Assembly (NCBI RefSeq): GCF_021155765.1
Contig: NC_060105.1
Location: 16,277,001 to 16,341,000 of the forward strand
Reading direction: 5' to 3'
Length of the DNA: 64,000 bases
Source of the DNA: Diprion similis
Lineage: Eukaryota > Arthropoda > Insecta > Hymenoptera > Diprionidae
Both the position numbers and the translations under genes were made by a program. Positions 1-10,667 of this stretch are shown piece after piece. Position 1 is the stretch's first letter. Every line of letters starts with the position of its first letter. Under the pieces are notes generated by a model that saw nothing but the letters and a program-made list of their open reading frames with translations, had not been told where the DNA came from and ran no database searches.

Positions 1-2166
1 AGTTTCTGCTTCTTTCCAAGATTTAATTTGAGACAGAGTAGAATCTTCATATTGAGATCTTTTCCAATCCTCGAGGTTTTCTCCAAGAGAAATCTTCCGT
101 AGTGTAGGAGGAGGATCTCTGTATTTTTCAAGGCGAGTACATTGCCTACAATCTGTTGTTTCCATGTTGTAAACCTGCTCGATGACGAATTTCGAAACCG
201 TACTGTCCGAGCTTCTCAATCCGCCTAGCTACCTGACCTTCGGGGGATTTAACCGAAAGTAACCACCTCAAAAAAGCATGGTCTGTTCTAATCAAGAATT
301 TCCTCCCGTTCAAGTAATGATGAAAGTGGACTACGGTTTTAACAACAGCTAAGAGTTCTCTACGAGTAACACAATAGTTTCTCTCGGTTTTACCAAGGAC
401 TCTGCTGTAATAGCTAATCACTTTCTCTTGACCTTCCTGAATCTGTGACAAGACTCCACCTATCCCCGACAAAGAGGCGTCTGTATCTAAAATAAAAGGA
501 AGTTCGACCTCTGGATAGGCTAAAATCGGGGAAGAAGTAAGATTTTCTTTCAATTTCTTGAAGGCTTCTTCGCATTCCGGAGTCCAGTCGAATGGAGTCT
601 TGATTCCTGTGAGACGATGCAGGGGCTTGGCTATCGTGGCGAAACCTTTTACGAATCTTCTGTAATAGGTACAGAGGCCTCAAAAGCTCTGAACTTGCTC
701 CTTGTTCGTTGGTGTCGGCCAAGCAGAGACCTTCTCGATCTTGGAGGGATCGATCTTCACTCCTTCAGCGGAGACTATGTGGCCGAGGAAGCTGACTTCC
801 TTCTGGAACAGATGGCATTTCTTTGGACTCATCTTCAGGCCTGCCTGTTTTAACTTGGAGAAGACTTGTTCGAGGTGGTCCACTTCTTCTTGAAAGTCCT
901 TCCCGAAGATGATTATGTTGTCCAAATAAACGAGGCAAATTTTCCCTGTGAGGAGAAGACTTGTTCGAGGTGGTCCACTTCTTCAAAGTCCTTCCCGAAG
1001 ATGATTATGTCGTCCAAATAAACGAGGCAAATTTTCCCTGTGAGTCCTTGGAGAACAGTCTCCATCATCCGTTCAAAGGTAGCCGGGGCGTTACTTAAGC
1101 CAAAAGGCATTACCTTAAATTGCCATAACCCTCCTAGTCCTGTAACAAAGGCTGTCTTTTCCTTGTCCAGGGGATCCATCTCAACCTGCCAGTAACCGCT
1201 CTGAAGATCAATGGTACTGAACCAGGTTGCGCTAGCAATCAGATCGAGCGTTTCGTCGATTCTGTGAAGAGGATAGGAGTCCTTTTTGGTTGTGTCGTTC
1301 AGCTTCCTGTAGTCTATGCAAAATCGCTTGGAGCCGTCATTTTTGTTGACCAGGACGATCGGAGAAGCCCAGGGGCTGGAAGAAGGCTCGATTACGTCGT
1401 TGGTCAGCATATTTTCAACGAGTTTCTTTACTTCCTCCCTGCCGGTGAGGGCGAGCCTCCGGGGAGCTTGTTTAATCGGAGGATTGCCTCCGACGTCGAT
1501 CTTATGTTTTACCGACGTACATCTCCCCTTGTCACCTCTGTTGTCTGCAAAAGAATCTGCGTACTTGAATAAAACAGATTTAAAGAATTCTTTCTGGTGC
1601 AAATCCAGCGTGGCCGACGATCTTTCAAAAAGATTTTCGAGATGCGAAGGGAGCAGATCTTGATGATGGTCTTCGGAGAGCTCCACTTCTCGTACTCTTG
1701 GAGGAGTCCAGAACACTTTTCTTTTCTTCGAGCAGAGAGGGATTTCGCGGCTGTTAGACGTCAGAGAATTACTCTTGGTGGAAATCATGCAATCGTGAGC
1801 TGTGAGGAAATCTAAATCCAAAATACCTTCATCCTCGATATCTGCGAAAAAAAACCTTGTGTGGAGAGTCGATACATCCGAAGAGGTTAATCTGCACGAT
1901 AACTTCTCCTAAAATCGGGGTCGTCTCTCCAGCGGCTGTTCGCAAAGATAAAGAGGGAACAGTCTGGTCATTGGATTTCAAAAGATCCGACCGAACAACG
2001 GTTACCTCTGCTCCGGTATCAATTACCCAGAGGCAGTCAACGCCATTGACAGTTCCGCGTGCGTGAAGACCAGACTGTCGTAAACTCCTTAATAAAAATT
2101 GAGTTGCAAAAGGGCTTTCTACTCTAACAACCTGCGATGATTTTCGCCCCCCACATTCATCTGCAT
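1..2166 (-). pseudogene. Ty3/gypsy pol (protease-RT-RNase H), copy 1, broken
   Basis: The aspartic protease region lies near 2100-1830, with a DTGAEVT-type active site. RT follows (about 1500-700) with the LPR..-type entry, FSTIDLQSGYWQ and the YLDDII catalytic box. RNase H (550-146) has DTDASLSGIG and RTDHAFLRWLL. Breaks seen: a 1-bp insertion in an A run (about 1847-1855) puts the protease end out of frame. The 95-bp tandem duplication at 857-1043 shifts the RT frame just after YLDD. About 37 bp are missing near 160 relative to the other copy. The frame is open from the window edge into RNase H but integrase is outside. It cannot make a working polyprotein. Confidence 0.88.
857..1043. repeat. 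95/92-bp tandem duplication inside RT
   Basis: The segment 857-951 is repeated almost exactly at 952-1043; the units differ by one 3-base CTT gain and a few substitutions. The other gypsy copy has a single unit here. The extra unit spans the YLDD region and is not a multiple of three, so it breaks the frame. Confidence 0.9.
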
Positions 2167-3602
2167 CTAGTTTTTTGTGGTATTTGACGAGGTACCTGCC
2201 TGAGGATTATCTTCCCTAGCTATACTTTTATTTCGCCAATTCTGAGTATCCGAATCCGAATTTCGCAGCGGATCCTGTGCTTTGCGTTTTAACGCGAAAC
2301 AATGATTGGCATCGTGGCCTTTTCTTCTACAAAATAAGCAATTGAGAGCGGACCTATTATCTACACTATCTTTAGCGTATTCAGATTTTCCGCCTTGTTG
2401 CTGAGAAGAGCCACGACTATTTTTATCATAATTTCTAAAAATTTGATTATTCTTCTGACTACCTTGTCTAGTCTTTCCTGAGCTTTTTTGTGTCTGTTCG
2501 GTCAAGGTGTTGTCGATGACTTCAACTTGTCTGACTTAGGCTACACCTAGATCTTGTTTTCTTAAAGCTTCTATTTCAAGAGCTTTAATTATAGCTTCTC
2601 TAAGGGTAGAAACGCCTGAAGTGCGTTTAGTCAAGTCGATATCTTGGCCGAGTGTAGCCAAGTCTTTGTCTCGTCTTTGTCGTCTATTTTGTAGTTGGGT
2701 TAAATAGAGCTTCTTTAAATGCCCACTACCAAATCTTTACCTGAGAGCTGAGCTCAATTTGTCGTAGTTTAATCTCTCAGAGGGAGAAAGAGTTGACAAC
2801 ACTGAAACTACGGGACCTCGTACACTAACAGCTAAATTATTTGCTTTTGCAGTCGAGTCCCAAAGATTATGATTTGTTGCTGCTAAAAATTGGTTTTCAA
2901 AATCGGTCCAAGAAATTTGACCTTCAAAGGTGGGTGGTTTAATTGAAGCAGAAGGCCTAGAAGTCGAGAAATGACATGAAGACAGAAGTGACATTTCTCT
3001 GACAGGGTTTGGAATGGTCTCGTAATGATGTCCAGGACCGCTCAGAAAAGAGTCGTCCAAGTTTATTTGTGGGGCTACAGGACAAAGGGAAGGCACAGGA
3101 AAAGTGATTTCCTCTCGAATTCTTGGTCTAGCTATTGGAGATACTTCCGCATCTTTATGAGAAAAATGGACAAACCTTGGTTCTGGGGTAGGTTCTGGGT
3201 GAAGAGAACGTGGGGAAGAAACAGGAGTAGGTCGGGCAGAGGTGGTCGGAGCTCTAGGGCCGTTCGTCTGTCTCGCCTCCTGAAGGGCTGAAACGGTGGC
3301 TCGCAACAGCTCGTAGAACTGCGTGTCTGACTGCGCTTTCTGTTCTTGCTGTTCTGGAGGATTTGGAGAAGCTGCTGATGTTGTTGAGCAGCGGTTTGTA
3401 GTTGTTGAGCAGCAGCCTGTTGGTGAAGAGCGGCAGCCTCTTGCTGATGATGAATGATCTTCATCAGATCAGTTTGGGTGACCGAGCTCTCACACGGCGC
3501 TGAAGTCGCTTCAGGGGCTTGCGGGGAATCACTCAAAGGAGGATTGTCTCCGCAGCTTTCCCGGCGACGATAACGAGTTACTCTGCTGGTACTCATAATC
3601 AC
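2167..3602 (-). pseudogene. Ty3/gypsy gag with CCHC knuckle, copy 1, broken
   Basis: Gag is spread over three frames: an N-terminal part with a Gln-rich coiled-coil-like stretch (3596-3300, first ATG at 3596), a middle capsid-like part (3300-2737) with FENQFLAATNHNLWDS, and a nucleocapsid part (2505-2167) with one zinc knuckle, CLFCRRKGHDANHC. Compared with the intact-length copy, a central segment of the capsid region near 2700-2600 is shorter. The stop at 2167-2169 directly follows the slippery heptamer at 2170-2176, as in the other copy. It is the structural polyprotein of the element and is now non-functional. Confidence 0.85.
2170..2176 (-). promoter_or_regulatory. Putative -1 frameshift site A AAA AAC (copy 1)
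   Basis: On the minus strand the last gag codons read A AAA AAC followed at once by the stop TAG. Slipping back one base enters the protease frame. The same heptamer and stop occur at the same place in the other copy. Confidence 0.65.
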
Positions 3603-3634
3603 GCACTGAATTGATTCACAAAAGAAAAGCTTAA

Positions 3635-3653
3635 AATCCCGATTCTGACACCA
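3635..3653 (-). other. Primer-binding site, tRNA-Leu-like (copy 1)
   Basis: On the minus strand the sequence next to the LTR reads TGGTGTCAGAATCGGGATT. It pairs with the 3' end of animal tRNA-Leu (ending in TCTGACACCA) at 17 of 19 positions by my recollection of that tRNA. The same site is found in the complete copy. Confidence 0.65.
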
Positions 3654-3654
3654 G

Positions 3655-3932
3655 TGAAACGGACTCGCGTTTCAAATAAAATGTGGGTACGTGAGCTTAG
3701 TTAACGGAGTTAATGAAAGGCGTTATGTAAAATATTCGGAGGAAAAATGCTTTAATGGCAATATGTGTTTCTGGTTTAAAGTCTAAAACAGGACTGTTTT
3801 TACAATAATAGCGGTTGACGCAGCAACCCTATTTATTTGATGACATAGGAAGACTAAGTTTTTCTGCGTCACATGTCGACTACTAGATCATTAGAAAGGG
3901 GGATAAAACGGGTGATTTTACCCTTTGTAACA
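3655..3932 (-). repeat. 5' LTR of gypsy copy 1
   Basis: It is about 278 bp and aligns with the LTRs at 50343-50625 and 57780-58062, with conserved blocks such as GCGGTTGACGCAGCAACC and TACTAGATCATTAGAAA. On the minus strand it starts TGTTACAAAGG and ends in CA next to the primer-binding site. It is clearly more diverged than the two LTRs of the complete copy are from each other. Confidence 0.85.
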
Positions 3933-4519
3933 ATACATTATAACGTGACCGGTGAGTGGTCACCTTACATCCGAACCATCAACTGAGAACCTCCAACAGG
4001 AGCCGCGATCTGACCACCCTGGATGAGAGAGTACCGAAGCAAGCGAGATGGACACTAGCTTAGTTACTGACCACCAACCGACAGAGGGACAACACGGCGA
4101 CCGGGGCCCGAAACAATAACAGCGCGTAAGACCAAATAAATGACCAGCGAGACAGTGACACGACAGCAGACCTTAGGCAACCGACCCGACTGACTCAAGC
4201 ATATTAATACTAAGCGAAACAGACCCGTGGTATCAAAACCCGGCGGGTATCTAGAATTGTTTTCGAGTATAATTTCTCAAAGTAATTTAAATCGATCCAC
4301 AGCGTTGTTATACAAAGCTAGCTTCTGCGATCAATTTGGTTTTCCTTTTTTCTCTTTATTCGAGAAGATACGTGGTAGTGACTCATCGATCTCACTGTAT
4401 CAAATTTTGAATCATTTTTCTTTCCTTTTTTATTTTTATTTTCAAGTTATTAATTTGATTATCTCTGTATCAGAAAACTGGGGGGATAAAAATCCCTTTA
4501 AACTTAAGAAAGCTACATC
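3933..4519. other. No gene recognised
   Basis: This stretch lies between the gypsy LTR and the next repeat. Short open frames exist on the plus strand (4227-4535) but show no domain and no codon pattern that I can support. Confidence 0.5.
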
Positions 4520-4995
4520 ATATAGTAGAGATTAGATTAGGGCATCGAGTCGGCACTCGCCTGTAAGTATAATTTAAGTTCTGTAAATATTTAATCAGTT
4601 GATATAGTTTTCGGCATAAAAATTGAACCACTTTGCAACTTGAATTCATTCGACGGCACAAAACTAACAAACTAACGTAGAGGCAGGAGCAACGAGTAAA
4701 ATCTGCGCTCAACAGGCAACGGATAAAACCCGCGCCACAGCATAGGTATTAACAAACTAACGTAGTCAGGAGCAACGAGGCAAATCCGCGCTCAGAAACA
4801 TAGCGACGGATAAAACCCGAGCTGAGACAGGACATACAACGCACTAACCCATATACCCTTGAACTGACTGACAAAGTGGATGTCCTTTAATATTCAATGT
4901 AATAATCGTAAAACTTACCTAAAACAAGGACAAAGACTACTCAACGGCGCACTGTCGGCACTGCAGGTAGCAGCGCCTACAGGGCGAACGTTACA
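4520..4995 (-). repeat. Interspersed repeat J, TGTAACG end, internal tandem units
   Basis: The reverse complement of this segment is homologous along its length to 49394-49926. It starts TGTAACGTTCGCCCTGT and carries repeated blocks of the type CGCGGATT...CGTTGCTCC..ACGTTAGTTTGTTA. It looks like a solo LTR or another non-coding element. The far end near 4520 is less certain, because the two copies end differently. Confidence 0.6.
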
Positions 4996-5327
4996 ACATA
5001 TATATGTAATTTTTCTTATTTATTCATCAAAAAATAGAAAACGGATTATACCAAAACTTAATTAAAACTTAATATAATTATTGTACTTACTCAATATATC
5101 ATATAATACTGAATATAATAATTTTACAGAACAACGTCATCTAAATATACATCCAAAGCTTCGTCGTATGTCATGTGTATAAGTGTGTCCCATAAGGCAC
5201 ATAAAACACGAGTAGAAAAGAAACAAAAGTTGAAAAAATAAAGTTAGCGACAGTGCATGCATTGATGAACATTACTGTACTCCTTGAACGACAATGTCCA
5301 ACCTCGCCACCAGATCCACCAATTCGT

Positions 5328-6240
5328 CTATCTCTGCGGGGACAATCGGTTTTGGATCACATCCTGAATCCGCAGCCTCCGCAGATTCGGCAGATCAGGA
5401 TCTGGCATATGGGCAGCATTTGACTGCCTCTGTGCGTCTGGCACCATAGTCTGAAAAAGAAATTCAGAGTTAGTTTCATTTGGTGACATATGAGTACGCT
5501 AAAGCAAGAGAAAGTGAAATCGAAAACAGAATGCAAAAAGCATTCATGTTTCACAAGTATTTAAAAATATTTTTTTTCACCGAAAATATTTCAGAAAAGT
5601 CGAATGTTTTTTTTCTTTCTACTACAGTGACTTGAGTAAGTGTCTAACAAACACGATAAAAAAAAACGTGTTTAGAAATTTTGAAGGTAACAATAGTAGA
5701 ATTCAATTACTTACAGTGTCTGTTGCGTTTAGGGTGGTGGCGGTGGTGGTGATGGCGGTGGCGGTGGCGGTGGTGGTGGTGGTGGTGGTAGTGGCGGTGA
5801 CGGTGGTGATGATGGTGATGGTGATGGGGAAAGTCTGAAAGAAATTCAGATGTTGTTGATCTGATTCGCAATTCTCACAGATTCTATGCAGAGGTAAAAC
5901 ACTCAGAAAACTGATTTGATAATTTCAATAGATTGGATGTAAAAGTTGAACATTCTAAAAGTTCAGATACGACGGATATCGTAACGGAGACGAAATTTTT
6001 TTTCCAGAATTCATTCCTGATATGTATACACAAATCCCTCTAGGAGTTTCAAGATTATTTAAAAATGGTTTTAACTTTTCACTACAGCGACTTGGATAAG
6101 TGTCTAACAAACACGATAAATAAACAGATTCAGAAATGTTGAAGGTAACAATAGTGAAATTCAATTACTTACCGCTTCTGTTCCGTTTACTGACGCACAA
6201 TACTCCGCTTCGCACTTGAACCACTTGAACCACTGTCAGG
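5328..6240 (-). CDS. Possible small multi-exon gene with duplicated exon units
   Basis: Minus-strand splice signals define exons that fit together. One exon ends at 6173 before GTAAGTAATTG. An exon of 120 nt (5834-5715) lies between CTTTCAG and GTAAGTAATTG. A last exon runs from 5450 (after TTTTTCAG) to a TAG at 5328-5330. The middle exon is exactly 40 codons and joins the last exon in phase 0, giving a Thr-rich stretch encoded by the GGT-type microsatellite and then a 40-residue tail. Introns share sequence: the two donors with about 90 downstream bases match, and both acceptors read CTGAATTTCTTT(TT)CAG. No family is recognised and the start is not found. It may be a relic. Confidence 0.3.
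5731..5829. repeat. GGT/GGC-rich trinucleotide microsatellite
   Basis: A run of GGTGGT and GGCGGT units with ATGGTGATGG at its right end. It lies within the proposed 120-nt exon on the minus strand, where it would encode mostly Thr with some Ala and Ile. Confidence 0.9.
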
Positions 6241-6957
6241 TTTGACTGTCAATGAGCTGACTAGGGATGGGCGATCTCAAAGAAAAGATCGATTCTTAGA
6301 ATCGATTCGAATTGATTCTGGAAAAATCGATCTATTCAAAAAATCGGACTGTCACATCCTCGATGCCCTCTGCCCCTACTCATTAGTTTTATTTCAGTTT
6401 CGATTAAATTCATTTATATCTCATGTTTTTGAGTCTCCGTATGCATTGTATGCATACGGCTTTCTTTATCACTTTTTACGGCTCTGGGAAATAACCACCC
6501 CCAGCTTATAATAATCTTACTCATTAAATAATGTTACGGGATAATCCTTACCTAAACAGACTAGAATATACAAACTCTCTAAGAGTAACCAGATGACCGG
6601 AAATCGCTTCTCGATATTTCCAGGTATGCAGAATCTGGCACGCACGTGCAACGGATTAAAATCCATATATCCATCTTTGAAGTGTCTGTTTGGACAGGGT
6701 CATCCCGAACATACAGTAGAATATTTTTTATCATGTACCAAAACAAGCACGGCAATTCCCACCCGCATTCATGGAAGAGGCGGGATTAGTTGAGATAGTT
6801 TTGCATGTTACACCGTACCCAAAGGGCGGGGGTAGTTAATAGCGAATGGGAAATTCAAAATCTTATCAATACTTCCTTATTGGACAGCTCTCTCAAAGAT
6901 GCTGGGAACCAATCAGGAAGTAGTTTTTTCTTAATTCTCAATTCTCAGTTTTCTGAA
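6241..6957. other. No gene recognised
   Basis: It holds short GATCGATTC-type direct repeats at 6270-6340 and otherwise unremarkable sequence. Plus-strand frames at 6242-6511 and 6593-6793 have no recognisable domain. Confidence 0.5.
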
Positions 6958-7089
6958 CAGACAGTTGTGGGATAGTCGTCAGACAGTTGTGGGATAGTCG
7001 TCAGACAGTTGTGGGATAGTCGTCAGACAGTTGTGGGATAGTCGTCAGACAGTTGTGGGATAGTCGTCAGATAGTTGTGACATAGTTCA
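6958..7089. repeat. 22-bp minisatellite, five perfect units and one variant
   Basis: The unit CAGACAGTTGTGGGATAGTCGT repeats at 6958, 6980, 7002, 7024 and 7046 without a change; a sixth unit at 7068 is degenerate. There is no spacer between units, so this is a minisatellite and not a CRISPR array. Confidence 0.95.
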
Positions 7090-8503
7090 GCAGTTCTTAC
7101 CGTTTCGTCAAGCAGTCATTACATAATTGTCAGACAGTCTTTAACAGAATTTGTTCTCTCAGTTTTAGGCAGATCAATCAGACCAGAGAATCTGTTAGAA
7201 ATTCAAAAGGTCTTTTATTATATTTAACTTAACAAACTAAAGCGCTAAAAGGGAATTCCGTGACTTTATATTTAAAACCTTTCATCTTTTATAATTAAAA
7301 CCATTATAAGAATTTTCTTTAAACCTTAATTGAATAAACAAATATCGTGTGTTAAACTTACATCGCGAGTTGAACAATTAATTACCTTTAACGCCTAATA
7401 TAAATTAAGCGATCAGTAACTTTAACCAATTTCACCACCGGCCGAACACGCAGAGCCGCCCACATAGCCCGAATCAACGGTCACCAGCAAAAGGTAAGTG
7501 ACCATTTTATTATCAAAGTCGGTTCAACCAAGAGGGAAAACGACATCAAATTCAAATAATTCACCATCCGGGAGAACTAGTCCGAGCCAAGCGTTATATT
7601 TTTGGGAGTGGTTTGGTCATCAACCAACCCAGTCCATAACAGGACACAAAAAATCGATCTTCACAAGATCGATCTTTTTTTTACTTATTGTATTTAAATA
7701 TGATTTTTATAGAAACGGGTAGCTATATTGGAGATTAAAAGTATATTTCGGTAGAAGTGCGCGAAGTGTGTGACAAATTTAGTATTTATTGACCAAATTT
7801 GTTAATCAACGTATATCAACGTGGGATAATTTCTATTTTACAAAATAACGTATTTGTTTTCTTATTAACGTATTCATCTTTTGAAAAAATATACTTTTGT
7901 AATATATGTACTATGCATGTACTTTCATAAAATAGATATTGATATTTGGTACTTTGATGGTAGATAAAAGTTTTCTTGTTCCCTTAAACCTATTTACGTT
8001 ATATGGTTTGATATATTTAATTATCACAGTGATAGCGACTCTATATTATAAGACTAAAGTTTATAGTTTCCTTCTATCTATTTTCGTTATATTTAGGTTT
8101 GTCATATTTAATTATCACAGTGGTATTGACTCAAGATTATAACTAAATAATAGTAGTTTCCTTATGTTTACTCATCACAATGGTAATTTATATATTACTC
8201 ATGTAATATAATAGTCCAAGAGTCCACGAACACCAAACTTACATCATAGAATAAAGCGTGATATTTTGATATGTTATATGGGATACTATTAGAACTCACA
8301 TCATCCAGCCAGACACTTACGAAAGTTCTGACATTCTGCCAGAGCTTTACTCAACTTTACTACCTGTTACCTGTTAAAGCGCCCACTCAAGGCTCATAGT
8401 AGCCAAACATTGGTAATACCTCCTGCAGTGTAATTGCGCAGGAAAACTTTCAGCCTTTATACTATGATGTAGGTCTGGCGATCATGGGCTCTTGCTCTAT
8501 AAC
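7090..8503. other. No gene; local duplication at about 7978-8165
   Basis: AT-rich sequence without a supported gene. A roughly 95-bp segment is tandemly duplicated (about 7978-8070 and 8072-8165), each with the block TATTTAATTATCACAGTG. A small inverted repeat with GATCGATCTT arms is centred near 7662. Confidence 0.5.
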
Positions 8504-8770
8504 TTAATCAATGTGCCACTTGTCGGCAGATAAGGACTTCAAAAATAACAAATGTTGTAAGTGTTCCCCTGTCAAGCGATTTCTAGCCTCACACATAATA
8601 TTACCAGCTTCGGAGAAGAGTCTTTCTGATGGCACAGATGTAGCAACAACTGGTAGATATTGATTAGCCAAGCTACTCAAGGCAGTACCTTTAGCTTGAA
8701 TCCAATATTTTATTGGACTTTCATTCATGCCCAAGACGGTCTGTTTTAAGGTAATGTAATCTTTGAACAT
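8504..8770 (-). pseudogene. hAT transposase C-terminal fragment (dimerisation domain)
   Basis: The minus-strand frame carries the hAT family signature: a YW...LA..YL.V.ATSVPSERLFSEAGNI block followed by ARNRLTGEHLQHLLFLKSL. In the family this region mediates dimerisation and supplies the last acidic catalytic residue. Only this C-terminal piece is present. The first codons of the frame (8770 to about 8740) more likely belong to the neighbouring BEL/Pao gag remnant, so the real hAT part starts near 8735. It is a dead fragment. Confidence 0.75.
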
Positions 8771-9245
8771 TTGTTAGACTCTCATTATTAACTACGAGTG
8801 ACGCGAATACATCTTTAAATTACGACCAAGTGGTATAATCCCCCGAAAATTGTATTAAAGGTATTCGCGGTAATTGAAAGGAGGTATGGTGATGCTCACT
8901 GACGCTTGTATCAGAATGTGACGCATTACCACCTGGCAAGGCTAAAGGTTGAGTTAATTTATTAATCCAGGAGGCCATGTAGTCAGACGTGGCTTCGTAA
9001 ATAGCCTCAATTTGTAAAAATAACCCAGTGAGGAAATACTCATGTGTCTTGCGTTGGTCGGGGGTAGCGGCTGTTTCGATGCGGCAGTTCAGTCGTTTAC
9101 ACTCGTTCCAGTTGTCGTCAAGAATCTTGGACCGATTGCGCAGGATGGAGACGGTGTAGTTATTCTTTCCCACTTTCTTTAGGTAGTCCAAAGATGGTGA
9201 GACTGATCCCATGACACTCGACTGTTCGATGTAGAGTATATCCAT
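8740..9245 (-). pseudogene. BEL/Pao gag N-terminal fragment
   Basis: The minus-strand frame 9245-8820 resembles the start of BEL/Pao gag (DUF1759 type): a coiled N-terminal part, then LPRIPLIQFSGDYTTW. The next codon pair is TCG TAA, but the same frame continues after this stop with FKDVFASLVVNNESL and LHYLKT, as expected for this family, so the stop at about 8817 is a point mutation. The homology ends near 8740, where the hAT fragment starts. The rest of the element is absent here; BEL/Pao pol occurs separately at 41.7-43.7 kb. Confidence 0.65.
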
Positions 9246-10667
9246 AATTACGGTGGTATGTTTTAAGGGGTTACATGGGTTTCGTCGGGTAAAAAAAGGC
9301 CTATTTTCAATAATTTTTTTTCTATATCAAAAATTATTTATTTAATTCAAACTTTTTTCTGTCTTATAGATACACATTCAAAGAAAAATTTCCGAGAATT
9401 TAAAAAAAAAAAATTAAAACTCCGCGATTGTGACGTCATTTCCGGTGATCCTTCGAAAAAAAGGTGCGTCCGCGTTGTCAGCATAACTCCTGACAGGATC
9501 ATCTAAAATGAAAAAACAAAAATATGTGTTTTAGTTAAGACCATAAACTCGTGCTTGGACGAAGGATTTTTTTTTTTTCAATTACAACTATTTAAAAAAA
9601 AAAATGTCAAGCAAATTTGACCGAAATTTTCATTTTTTTGGAAAAATGTCTGCCTAAATTCCAATTTTCGCTTTTTTTTTCTTTCCATCGTTCAAGCACG
9701 AGTTTATGGTCTATATTGACTTTCGCGCGCGTAGACAGACGCACTAGTTCAACTAAGCTCGCTGGGTAGATGTGTAGATATACACATCAAGTCTGAGCTT
9801 ATTGGTATTAGTGAGTTACGAAGGGTGGAACAAGTCTATGTACAAGAATCCACACAAACCGAACTTTAAAGTGTCCTTCTGGTTGGTATATGACTGTAGT
9901 GTCATATGAACACTCTGATCACCTTCGATCTCACACGTAGCAGATCAACGACGAACGTTTTTATTTATGGAAGTCCGTAAGTAGAAGGTGGTTGAGTTCA
10001 AAGTACGGATTTGTACAGAATGTACACGAATTCAATGGCGTAGGCGGCTTACTGACACGACACATAGAAGTCGCTGCTTTGATTGCGAGTCTTGTGGCGA
10101 TAAGACAACGCGGCAGGTACACCCGACAGTTTATTGACAGTTTTTATGCATAGGTTATTAGCACTAGTGTTCACCAAATATCGGTTATTATTTCAATGCA
10201 CGTGAAATGTTATAAACTTATTACTTCTCATACCCTGAGATCCGGCTCGAAGGACCAAATTTGTTTACAGCTGAGTAAAGGTGTCGGGTGATCTCAGGAA
10301 GTTGGACGAACTGAATATTAGGAAGCAATTTTCTTTGAACAATTTGGTTTTTTAATACACGTGTTGATTGTTAATTTTGGTTTGTGGAACACTGAGCTGG
10401 TGTAAAGCCAATTACCGTGGTTATGATGAGGTTACACTGCACTCCTTTATTATTAGGTTAACTGTACTTGGTAAGTTGCAAGAGCTTAATCTGGTACTGT
10501 TAACTTCAACAGTCGAGAGACGAGAGAGAAATCAAACGGAGCGCTCCAGTTCAAACATGTGCTTGTAACTGATCATAGGGGCGCTCGCATCCCATCTCGT
10601 CGCGAGCCGGGCGTATTTACTAGAGGCTAGTTTGGCGTGCTTTCCTGAGGATTTGATTTGCTCTTGA
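9246..10667. other. No gene recognised
   Basis: AT-rich with T and A runs up to about 9700, then average composition. Apart from the inverted repeat at 9539-9711 I see nothing I can name. The plus-strand frame 10368-10568 has no recognisable domain. Confidence 0.5.
9539..9711. repeat. Inverted repeat with 28-bp arms
   Basis: The arm at 9539-9566 (GACCATAAACTCGTGCTTG...) matches the reverse complement of 9684-9711 at about 25 of 28 positions. The 117-bp loop is AT-rich. It could be a small palindromic element of MITE type. Confidence 0.7.

Larger units (their letters stand above)
1..3932 (-). mobile_element. Ty3/gypsy LTR retrotransposon, copy 1 (partial)
   Basis: The minus strand reads, from right to left, LTR (3932-3655), primer-binding site, gag, protease, RT and RNase H, and then runs off the window before integrase. 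It is closely similar throughout to the complete element at 50343-58062, so both belong to one family or sister subfamilies. It is much more decayed: gag is in three frames, pol carries an internal 95-bp duplication, a 1-bp insertion in an A run near 1850, and a small deletion near 160 that removes the end of the RNase H region. The integrase, any captured ORF and the second LTR would lie left of position 1 and cannot be judged. Confidence 0.9.

Noticed and set aside
6958..7089. CRISPR-like regular repeats
   Set aside because: The 22-bp units are contiguous without spacers, and the genome is eukaryotic.
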